From contig DJWO01000003.1 in NCBI GenBank assembly GCA_002441005.1, positions 267 to 7,326 on the forward strand: a stretch of 7,060 nucleotides of DNA, in the 5' to 3' direction. A program made the translations under genes and the position numbers. Below are positions 1 to 6,000 of this stretch, piece after piece (position 1 is the first letter of the stretch; every line of letters starts with the position of its first letter). The notes beneath the pieces were generated by a model, which was given only the letters and a program-made list of their open reading frames with translations, was not told the DNA's origin and ran no database searches. Origin of the DNA: Candidatus Aminicenantes bacterium UBA6228 (GTDB lineage Bacteria; Acidobacteriota; Aminicenantia; Aminicenantales; Saccharicenantaceae).

Positions 1-55
1 GAGCAGCGGTCTCCAAAACCGCAGGCTGCGGGTTCGAGTCCTGCCTCACCCGCCA
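1..55 (+). tRNA. trpT: tRNA-Trp (anticodon CCA), 5' end cut by the window
   Basis: This is the 3' part of a tryptophan tRNA; the 5' acceptor strand and most of the D arm lie outside the window. Visible are the 3' half of the D stem (1-4), the anticodon stem 6-10 paired with 18-22, a seven-base loop 11-17 with anticodon CCA at 13-15, a five-base variable region (23-27), and the T stem 28-32 paired with 40-44, with loop TTCGAGT and one G-U pair. The 3' acceptor strand is 45-51, followed by discriminator G52 and an encoded CCA at 53-55. A G discriminator is typical of bacterial tRNA-Trp. A tRNA-Trp just upstream of secE-nusG is a widespread bacterial arrangement, which supports the call. Only 30 bases separate it from secE, so the two may be cotranscribed. 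Confidence 0.95.
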
Positions 56-56
56 G

Positions 57-69
57 TGTCGGAACGACA
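57..69 (+). other. Small inverted repeat after tRNA-Trp
   Basis: TGTCG at 57-61 is the exact reverse complement of CGACA at 65-69, around a three-base GAA loop. It begins two bases after the encoded CCA and ends 16 bases before secE. It could mark where the tRNA is cut from a tRNA-secE transcript. It has no following T tract, so it does not look like a terminator. A five-base stem can occur by chance. Confidence 0.3.
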
Positions 70-85
70 AAAGGCGTGAAGAGAC

Positions 86-298
86 ATGAGTGAAAAATTA
101 GCCTGGTACAAGCGTTTCTGGAATTATTTAAAAGAGGTCAGATCTGAGCTCAAAAAGGTCACCTGGCCGACAAGAAAGGAAGTCTACGGAACTACGGTGG
201 TGGTTATTGTCGCTGTCTTATTCTTTGGTTTTTATTTATTTTTTGTTGATGTTTTAGCTTCCTGGCTGATCACTCAGGTAAAATCGTTGTTTGGATAA
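86..298 (+). CDS. secE: SecE, preprotein translocase subunit
   Basis: SecE is the small essential subunit that clamps and stabilises SecY in the SecYEG inner-membrane channel for protein export and membrane insertion. The 70-residue product is the short, single-membrane-span form found in most bacteria, not the three-span form of E. coli. Residues 11-33 form the conserved amphipathic region, with KEVRSELKKVTWPTRKEV at 16-33, the family signature. One hydrophobic segment spans about residues 38-60. There is no signal peptide; the N-terminus should be cytoplasmic. The ATG at 86 gives the expected family length, but the ribosome binding site is weak, only a purine-rich stretch (GAAGAGA, 78-84). 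It lies between tRNA-Trp and nusG, its usual place. The gene ends inside a 10-base tandem repeat that includes the TAA stop. Confidence 0.96.
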   Translation: MSEKLAWYKRFWNYLKEVRSELKKVTWPTRKEVYGTTVVVIVAVLFFGFYLFFVDVLASWLITQVKSLFG

Positions 299-310
299 AA
301 TTGGATAAAA
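291..310 (+). repeat. Perfect tandem duplication of TTGGATAAAA at the secE end
   Basis: The ten bases TTGGATAAAA occur at 291-300 and again immediately at 301-310. The first copy carries the last secE codons and the TAA stop (296-298). The second copy lies in the 23-base spacer before nusG. It probably arose by a slippage duplication. It leaves the nusG binding site (AGGA, 312-315) intact. Confidence 0.85.
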
Positions 311-321
311 CAGGATTATAA

Positions 322-852
322 ATGGCCAAAAACTGGTATGTGATTCATACTTACTCTGGATTTGAAAATTTTGTGTCCGAGTCTATCCGCCTGAAGGCGG
401 CTGAGATGAAGCTTGAGGATAGTGTCGGTCAAATTGTCATTCCGACTGAGGATGTGATAGAAATCCGCGCTGGCAAGAAGGTGGTGACCACCAAGAAACC
501 TTTCCCGGGATATATTCTGGTCGAAATGGAGCTCAACGACGAAACCTGGCTGATGATTCGCCAGATTCCTAAGGTCACCGGCTTTATCGGCTCAGGCAAC
601 AAGCCCACTCCCTTGAGCCCGGAAGAAGTCAATAAGATCATCCACCATATGGAAGTCACGTCTGAGAAGCCCAAACCCAAGCATACCTTTGAGAAGGGTG
701 AAGCGGTTAGAATTATTGACGGACCTTTTTATAATTTTAATGGCATCGTCGAGGAAGTTAACCACGAAAGGAATACGCTCAAGGTTATGGTAACTATCTT
801 TGGCCGTTCCACCCCGGTCGAGCTTGAGTTCCTGCAGGTTGAAAAAATTTAG
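322..852 (+). CDS. nusG: NusG, transcription elongation and termination factor
   Basis: NusG binds the RNA polymerase clamp and the beta-lobe side of the cleft. It suppresses or modulates pausing and connects polymerase to Rho or to ribosomal protein S10. The 176-residue product has the usual two-domain build: an NGN domain at about 3-108, starting WYVIHTYSGFE and carrying FPGYILVEM at 61-69; a charged, lysine- and proline-rich linker at about 112-122; and a C-terminal KOW domain at about 125-176 with GEAVRIIDGPF and the ending FGRSTPVELEFLQVEKI. Length and motifs are normal and no extra domain is inserted. AGGA at 312-315 sits six bases before the ATG. The gene follows secE by 23 bases and precedes rplK by 9, so it is almost certainly cotranscribed with both. 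Confidence 0.98.
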   Translation: MAKNWYVIHTYSGFENFVSESIRLKAAEMKLEDSVGQIVIPTEDVIEIRAGKKVVTTKKPFPGYILVEMELNDETWLMIRQIPKVTGFIGSGNKPTPLSPEEVNKIIHHMEVTSEKPKPKHTFEKGEAVRIIDGPFYNFNGIVEEVNHERNTLKVMVTIFGRSTPVELEFLQVEKI

Positions 853-856
853 GAGG
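851..856 (+). promoter_or_regulatory. Strong ribosome binding site of rplK overlapping the nusG stop
   Basis: AGGAGG at 851-856 is a full match to the Shine-Dalgarno consensus. It begins inside the nusG TAG stop (850-852) and lies five bases before the rplK ATG. It is the strongest site in the window and suits a highly expressed ribosomal protein. Ribosomes finishing nusG would cover this site, so translation of the two genes may be coupled. Confidence 0.85.
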
Positions 857-861
857 AAGCT

Positions 862-1293
862 ATGTCAAAAGAAGTTGTTGCTAAAGTTAAGCTGGAAATA
901 GTCGCCGGCCAGGCCAGTCCGGCTCCACCGGTTGGGCCATCCTTAGCTCCTCATGGAGTTAACCTGATGGATTTTGTCCGCCAGTTTAATGACCGGACAA
1001 AAAGTATGGAAGAAGGGACGATTGTCCCGGTGGTGGTGACTGTTTTTAAAGACCGAAGCTTTACTTTTGTTTTAAAAACTCCGCCAGCTTCTTTCCTGCT
1101 GAAAAAGGCGGCTGGCATTGCCAAAGGTTCTGGCTCTCCTAATAAAGAAAAAGTCGGACGGGTGACCAGAAAGCAGATCGAGGATATTGCCAGAATAAAA
1201 CTGCCTGACCTTAATACTGATGACCTGCAGGCGGCGATTAAAACGATCGAAGGAACAGCCAAAAATATGGGATTGGAGATTGTCAGTGAGTAA
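862..1293 (+). CDS. rplK: Large-subunit ribosomal protein L11
   Basis: L11 binds the GTPase-associated region of 23S rRNA at the base of the L7/L12 stalk, contacts elongation factors, and in many bacteria is needed for RelA activation; it is also part of the thiostrepton site. The 143-residue product has the normal length. The N-terminal domain (about 1-70) contains the proline-rich helix entry PAPPVGPSLAPHGVN at 20-34. The C-terminal rRNA-binding domain (about 77-143) contains ASFLLKKAAG, the GSGSPNKEKVG loop (89-99) and IEGTAKNMG. Pro22 and Pro26, linked to thiostrepton sensitivity, are kept. The usual ALGQ-type segment reads SLAP at 27-30, a small departure. The gene starts 9 bases after nusG and overlaps rplA by 8 bases. 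Confidence 0.98.
   Translation: MSKEVVAKVKLEIVAGQASPAPPVGPSLAPHGVNLMDFVRQFNDRTKSMEEGTIVPVVVTVFKDRSFTFVLKTPPASFLLKKAAGIAKGSGSPNKEKVGRVTRKQIEDIARIKLPDLNTDDLQAAIKTIEGTAKNMGLEIVSE
1275..1278 (+). promoter_or_regulatory. Ribosome binding site that fixes the rplA GTG start
   Basis: GGAG at 1275-1278 lies inside the 3' end of rplK, seven bases before the GTG at 1286. It favours this start over the in-frame ATG at 1220, which would add 22 residues with no resemblance to L1 and push the overlap with rplK to 74 bases. Confidence 0.75.
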
Positions 1294-1981
1294 ACGCGGC
1301 AAAAATTACCAAAAAGCTAAAAGTCTAAAGGAAGAAGAAAAGGCCTATACTGTCGAAGAAGCAGCCGGTCTGCTCAAAAAGGCAGCCTATGCCAAATTTG
1401 ACGAGTCGGTTGATATAGCCATGAAGCTGGGCGTTAATCCCAAATACTCTGACCAGATGGTCAGAGGGACAGTCGTTCTGCCCCATGGCACCGGCCAGAC
1501 CAAGAAGATCTGTGTCATTGCCTCTGGTGAAAAGATTAAAGAAGCAGAAGAAGCCGGCGCTGATTATGTTGGCGGGGAAGATCTGATTGAAAAGATCTCA
1601 TCCGGCTGGATTGATTTCGACGTGGTTATTGCTACGCCTGATATGATGAGAGGTGTGGGCAAGCTCGGCCGCATCTTAGGAACAAAAGGCCTGATGCCCA
1701 ATCCCAAAACAGGTACGGTGACCTTTGATCTTAAAAAGGCGATTGAAGAGACTAAAGCCGGCAAGGTTGAATTCAGGGTTGATAAGTCAGGCATTGTCCA
1801 TGCAGCCATCGGAAAAGTTTCCTTTCCAGAGGACAAGTTGAGCGAAAATATTAAGTCTTTTATTCAGGCTGTGGTTCAGGCCAAACCGCCGGCGGCCAAA
1901 GGAAAATATATCAGGTCAATGTCTGTTTCCTCCACCATGGGGCCGTCCTTTAAGCTATCTGAAGAAATTCTGGAGAAGTAG
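1286..1981 (+). CDS. rplA: Large-subunit ribosomal protein L1
   Basis: L1 binds helices 76-78 of 23S rRNA and forms the mobile L1 stalk that guides deacylated tRNA out of the E site. In several bacteria it also represses its own operon by binding the mRNA. With the GTG start at 1286 the product is 231 residues, the normal bacterial length, and it begins with the expected basic segment (SKRGKNYQKAKS). Domain I halves lie at about 1-68 and 160-231, around a Rossmann-like domain II. The family signature is visible as TPDMMRGVGKLGRILGTKG at 117-135, followed by LMPNPKTGTVT. The C-terminus SVSSTMGPSFKL matches the family. The start overlaps the rplK stop (GTGAGTAA), so translation is probably coupled. 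rplJ follows after 10 bases. Confidence 0.98.
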   Translation: MSKRGKNYQKAKSLKEEEKAYTVEEAAGLLKKAAYAKFDESVDIAMKLGVNPKYSDQMVRGTVVLPHGTGQTKKICVIASGEKIKEAEEAGADYVGGEDLIEKISSGWIDFDVVIATPDMMRGVGKLGRILGTKGLMPNPKTGTVTFDLKKAIEETKAGKVEFRVDKSGIVHAAIGKVSFPEDKLSENIKSFIQAVVQAKPPAAKGKYIRSMSVSSTMGPSFKLSEEILEK

Positions 1982-1984
1982 GAG
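1980..1984 (+). promoter_or_regulatory. Ribosome binding site of rplJ overlapping the rplA stop
   Basis: AGGAG at 1980-1984 overlaps the rplA TAG stop (1979-1981) and lies seven bases before a GTG at 1992. It supports GTG 1992 as the rplJ start. With only ten bases between the genes there is no separate L10 leader. Confidence 0.8.
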
Positions 1985-1991
1985 TCAGAGC

Positions 1992-2507
1992 GTGAAAAAA
2001 GAGACCAAAAACAAGATTGTTACCGGGTTAGAAGAAGCAATTAGCCAGAACAATTCCTTTTATCTTATTGATTACAAACAAATGACTGCCTGGCAAATGG
2101 TCGAACTCAGGAAAAACCTTAAACGCCATGGCTTCCAGCTGAAGGTTGTTAAAAACAGGCTGGCCCTGAGAGCCCTGGCTGACAGATTTCCAGAGCTAAA
2201 GTCCTATTTCCGTCACAGCACAGCTATCGCCCTGACTGACCAGGACCCACTTGCTCTGGCTAAGCTGCTAAAAGATTTTTCTCAGCAGGGCAAGGTGCTG
2301 GAGGTTAAAGCCGGTATCATCGAAGCTCATTATCTGTCGCCTGAGATGTTCGGTGAGATCGTCAAATTAAATTCAAAAATGGATTTGATTGCCCGGATTG
2401 GCTATCTGATGTCATATCCGTTAACTCAGTTCTTGAGGACCTGCCAGGCTCCCTTAATAAATATGGGTAGATTGCTGAGTGTCCTCAAGCAAAAAAGAGA
2501 GAGTTGA
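1992..2507 (+). CDS. rplJ: Large-subunit ribosomal protein L10 (stalk base)
   Basis: L10 anchors the L7/L12 dimers to 23S rRNA next to L11, forming the stalk that recruits initiation, elongation and release factors. The product is 171 residues, close to the usual 165-180. Residues 1-125 form the rRNA-binding domain, with the recognisable LKVVKNRLALRAL at 50-62 and STAIAL at 76-81. Residues about 128-171 form the long C-terminal helix that carries L12 dimers, with hydrophobic segments separated by YPL and APL. Family members usually have Gly-Pro-Thr where this protein has His75-Ser76-Thr77. The GTG start is supported by AGGAG seven bases upstream. The gene sits in its usual place between rplA and rplL, but without the long upstream leader that carries L10 autoregulation in E. 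coli and many other bacteria. Confidence 0.96.
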   Translation: MKKETKNKIVTGLEEAISQNNSFYLIDYKQMTAWQMVELRKNLKRHGFQLKVVKNRLALRALADRFPELKSYFRHSTAIALTDQDPLALAKLLKDFSQQGKVLEVKAGIIEAHYLSPEMFGEIVKLNSKMDLIARIGYLMSYPLTQFLRTCQAPLINMGRLLSVLKQKRES

Positions 2508-2522
2508 GGGAAAATCCCTTGA
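2504..2522 (+). promoter_or_regulatory. Hairpin spanning the rplJ stop codon
   Basis: AGGGA at 2507-2511 pairs perfectly with TCCCT at 2515-2519 around a three-base AAA loop. The stem can be extended outward by G-T pairs at 2506/2520 and 2505/2521 and a T-A pair at 2504/2522. It overlaps the rplJ TGA (2505-2507) and ends 14 bases before the rplL binding site. There is no T tract, so it is not a terminator. It could be a processing or stability element that helps raise L7/L12 output. This role is inference. Confidence 0.5.
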
Positions 2523-2535
2523 ATTAAGCTCGAAA

Positions 2536-2541
2536 AAGGAG
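2536..2541 (+). promoter_or_regulatory. Ribosome binding site that fixes the rplL start
   Basis: AAGGAG at 2536-2541 lies nine bases before the ATG at 2551. It rules against the upstream in-frame ATG at 2479, which lies inside rplJ and would add 24 residues unlike any L7/L12 N-terminus. Confidence 0.8.
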
Positions 2542-2550
2542 AAGAGACAC

Positions 2551-2949
2551 ATGGAAAATCAAGAAAAACTTACTAAAGAGCAGTTTTTCGCTCATCTTGA
2601 CAATCTGACAGTTCTCGAACTGGTTGACTACATTAAGGAGTTCGAAAACCGTTACGGGATCAGTGCCGCCATGGCCGCTCCGGTGATGATGGCCGGCGGA
2701 GGTGCTGCTCAGGCTGAAGCCAAACCAGCTGAAGAGAAGACCTCTTTCAACGTTATCCTCAAAGAAGTTGGCAGTCAGAAAATTCAGGTAATTAAGGTAG
2801 TTCGGGAAGTTACCAGCCTGGGTTTGAAAGAAGCCAAAGATTTCGTTGATAGCGCTCCCAAAGTTTTAAAAGAGAACGTCAGCAAGGATGAAGCTGAAGC
2901 TATTAAAGCTAAGTTTGCCGAGGTCGGGGCGACCGTCGAGATTCAATAA
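2551..2949 (+). CDS. rplL: Large-subunit ribosomal protein L7/L12
   Basis: L7/L12 is the multi-copy flexible stalk protein. Its C-terminal domain captures translational GTPases and speeds GTP hydrolysis, while its N-terminal domain dimerises and binds the L10 helix. The product has 132 residues, slightly longer than the usual 120-128 because of a few extra N-terminal residues. Residues 1-38 form the dimerisation domain (LTVLELVDYIKEFENRYG at 19-36). Residues about 39-62 are the Ala/Gly/Pro/Glu-rich hinge. Residues 64-132 form the globular domain with KIQVIKVVREVTSLGLKEAK at 77-96, the highly conserved factor-binding surface. The start at 2551 is supported by AAGGAG. A 43-base gap with a hairpin separates it from rplJ, which would let it be translated independently at higher yield. 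Confidence 0.98.
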   Translation: MENQEKLTKEQFFAHLDNLTVLELVDYIKEFENRYGISAAMAAPVMMAGGGAAQAEAKPAEEKTSFNVILKEVGSQKIQVIKVVREVTSLGLKEAKDFVDSAPKVLKENVSKDEAEAIKAKFAEVGATVEIQ

Positions 2950-2972
2950 CCTTGACCCTGGAAATTAATTTA

Positions 2973-3001
2973 TTGATGGAAAATAGATTTTTATCCATCA
3001 A
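2973..3001 (+). promoter_or_regulatory. Inverted repeat between rplL and rpoB, possible attenuator or processing site
   Basis: TTGATGGA at 2973-2980 is the exact reverse complement of TCCATCAA at 2994-3001, with a 13-base A/T-rich loop that can pair further with a bulge. It lies in the 74-base gap between rplL and rpoB, the longest in the window. In E. coli the same gap holds a partial terminator and an RNase III site that lower rpoBC expression relative to rplL, so a similar job is plausible. Only a mixed pyrimidine run (CTCTTTCT) follows, not a clean T tract, so termination would be partial at best. Confidence 0.5.
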
Positions 3002-3012
3002 ACTCTTTCTGT

Positions 3013-3018
3013 AGAGAG
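3013..3018 (+). promoter_or_regulatory. Weak ribosome binding site of rpoB
   Basis: The only candidate site before the rpoB ATG is the purine run AGAGAG at 3013-3018, five bases upstream of the start. It matches the consensus much less well than the site of rplK. CTCT at 3003-3006 can pair with AGAG at 3013-3016 and partly hide it. An in-frame TAG at 3012-3014 excludes any earlier start, so ATG 3024 is the first possible one. Confidence 0.5.
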
Positions 3019-3023
3019 CGAGA

Positions 3024-6000
3024 ATGCCTGAAAAACAAAACAATTTTTATGTAGAGAGGGTCGACTATTCTAAAATCAAAACGGTTTTTCCATTGCCTGA
3101 CCTCCTCGAAATTCAAAAAAAGTCTTATGAAGAATTTTTGCAAATTGACCTCTTGCCTGAAGAAAGAAAAGATGTTGGCCTGCAAGCAGCCTTCAAAGAC
3201 GTTTTTCCTATCCGGGATTTCAAAGAGACGACCGAGCTCCAGTTCTTAAGCTATACCATTGGCGATTGGGAATGTAAATGCGGGCGGCTCAAAGGTGTGG
3301 AAAAAGCCAGGCCGCGCTGCCTGACCTGTGGCGCCCTGTTGCCATCTGAGGTGGCTCAAAGTGACCATCAGGTCTGCCCTTATTGTGGCGAAAACAAGAA
3401 GATTGAACTGCCTCTTTGTGACTACTGCGGTGACCGGGTTACCCTCAAAATCAAATACGGGCCGCTCGAATGTATCCGCAAAGGCTATACTTATGAAGCT
3501 CCCCTCAAACTAAAAGTTCAGTTGGTTTCATGGGAAAAAGATCCGGCTACTAAAACCAGAAGGCTGAAACATATTAAACAGCAGGAAGTCTATTTTGGCA
3601 ACATACCTTTAATGACTGACAAAGGAACTTTTATTTTTAACGGAGTCGAAAGAGTGGTCGTCAGTCAGCTGCAAAGATCGCCAGGGGTTTTCTTCAGGCC
3701 GGGTGAAATCAAAGGTCAGTTTGTGGCCAAAATCATACCTTACCGTGGAGCCTGGGTGGAATTTGAGAACGACGCCAAGAATATCCTCTGGGTTCGGCTT
3801 GACCGGAAAAAGAAATTTATGGCCACAGTTTTCTTAAGAGCCCTGGGCTATAGCAGCGATGAAGACATTATCAGACAGTTTTTCAAAGTCTATCAACTGC
3901 TGCCTGAAGATGGCCAGCTTTATTTCAAGGTGGATAGCCAGCTTGAGGGGAAAACCCTTAAAGAAGACTTGTATACACCGGGCAATACCAGAACGGCTCT
4001 GGTTAAGGCCGGGACCAGAATCGATCAGGAGATATTAAAAAAACTACAGGGCCAGAAAGTAGAAAAAATTAAGGCTTCTGCTTTTGACCTGGCTGGAGCC
4101 TATTCTTTGGCCAACATTAAGGGCAAAGTTAAAGCTGGAGAAGAGCTGACTGCTGAACAAATTGAATATCTAATAACTAAAGGCGAGCCTTTTGAAGTTT
4201 TCTTTCCGGCTGAAGAAGAAAGCTCGCAGCTGATTTTAGCTACCCTGCACAAGGACACGAAAAAGGACAGGCCGCAAGCCTTAAGTGAAATTTATAAGAA
4301 GCTCAGGCCAGGTGAACCTCATACTGATGAAAGTGCTCAGACTCTCTTTGAAAATATGTTCTTTAATCCCCAGAAATTTAATTTTTCACGGATTGGCCGG
4401 CTGAAATTCAATATTAAACTCGGGCTGGATGGCGGTCAGAAGGACTTTATAGCTGAAACTGAAAGAAAGGCAGGTCCGGAAGATCTGGGTGACCGGATTC
4501 TGGCTAAGGAAGATTACATCAGAGTAATTAAATACCTGCTTAACCTTAAAAATGGCGAAGGTGAGGTGGACAATATTGATCATTTAGGTAACCGCCGGGT
4601 AAGACCGGTTGGTGAGCTGATGGAGAATGCTTTCCGCATTGGCCTGACCAGAATGGAAAGGACCATCAAGGAAAAGATGACCGTCAGCAGCGATCTGTCC
4701 ACAGCCATGCCACAGGATTTGATTAATTCCAAACCGGTGATTGCGGCCTTAAAGGAATTTTTCGGCAGTTCCCAGTTATCTCAGTTTATGGATCAAATCA
4801 ATACCCTGGCTGAACTGACTCATAAGCGCCGGTTAAGTGCCCTGGGGCCGGGCGGCCTGAGCCGGGAACGGGCCGGGTTTGAAGTCAGGGATATCCAGGC
4901 TTCCCATTATGGCCGGATCTGCCCAATTGAAACGCCTGAAGGACCAAATATCGGCTTGATTTCGTCTTTGAGCTGCTATGCCCGGGTAGATGAGTATGGC
5001 TTTATTGAGACTCCTTACCGGAAGGTTGAAAAAGCCAGAGTAGTTGACTATGTCAAGATCATTCATCCTGGCTCAAGCAGCTACCGGGCTAATCAGCTGG
5101 TCAGAAAAGATGAGGTGGAAAAGACCGTCAATAGTCTAAAAGACCAGAAGGGCAAAATCCTGCCTGTTTACGAGCCTCATATTTTTTATCTTACTGCCTG
5201 GGAAGAGGAAAACTATAAAATCGCCCAGGCTAATGTTGAACTGGATGAAAATGGCTACATCAGACAGGAAATAGTCAGTGCCAGGGACAGGGGAGAATTT
5301 AAGATAATTCCCCGTGGTGAAATTGACTTTATGGATGTCTCGCCCAAACAGTTAGTCTCTATTTCGGCTGCTCTGATTCCCTTCCTGGAACATGATGATG
5401 CTAACCGGGCCCTGATGGGCTCCAACATGCAGAGACAGGGCGTGCCCCTGCTGAAGCCTGAACCTCCGCTGGTTGGAACCGGCATGGAACATATTAGCGC
5501 TAAAGGTTCAGGTGATGTGGTTGTCTGCGGCCGTCCGGGGGTGGTTGAGTTTGTTGACGCTGAAAGAATTATTGTCCGGGTGGATGAAAAAGAAAGTAAC
5601 CTTTATGAGCTCGGGACTGATCTTTATCCTCTGACCAAGTTCTTAAGGACAAACCAGAATACCTGTGTCAACCAGCGGCCAATTGTCAGGCGGGGTGACC
5701 GGGTGGAAAGAGGCCAGATTCTGGCTGACGGTTCCTGCACTGACAAGGGAGAGCTGGCTCTGGGCCGGAATATTCTCTGTGCCTTTATGTCGTGGCGAGG
5801 CTATAATTTTGAAGATGCCATCATAGTCAGTGAAAAGCTGATCAAGGAAGATGTCTTCACTTCCATCCATATCGTGGAAGAAATGGTGGAAGCCCGCGAT
5901 ACTAAACTTGGTCCGGAAGAGATTACCCGGGATATTCCCAATGTCTCGGAGAACCTTCTCCGTAATCTGGATGAAAACGGCATAGTCAGGATTGGCGCTT

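Noticed and set aside
56..85. Possible rpmG (L33) gene between tRNA-Trp and secE, as found in some bacteria
   Set aside because: Only 30 bases are present there. If rpmG belongs to this cluster it must lie upstream of the tRNA, outside the window.
2952..2990. Possible promoter before rpoB starting at TTGACC (2952-2957)
   Set aside because: There is a fair -35-like hexamer, but no -10-like hexamer at 16-18 bases from it; the nearest AT-rich hexamers are too close or too far.
3010..3058. Direct repeat TGTAGAGAG at 3010-3018 and 3050-3058
   Set aside because: Nine bases in purine-rich sequence, with the second copy inside rpoB coding for ordinary residues; likely chance.
2991..3185. 64-codon minus-strand frame over the rplL-rpoB junction
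   Set aside because: No motif, no credible ribosome binding site evidence, and mostly opposite the conserved N-terminus of rpoB.
3328..3513. 61-codon + strand frame overlapping the zinc insert of rpoB
   Set aside because: It is a shifted frame of rpoB. The rpoB frame runs unbroken through the region, with all eight cysteines and both flanks conserved, so there is no frameshift and no nested gene to support.
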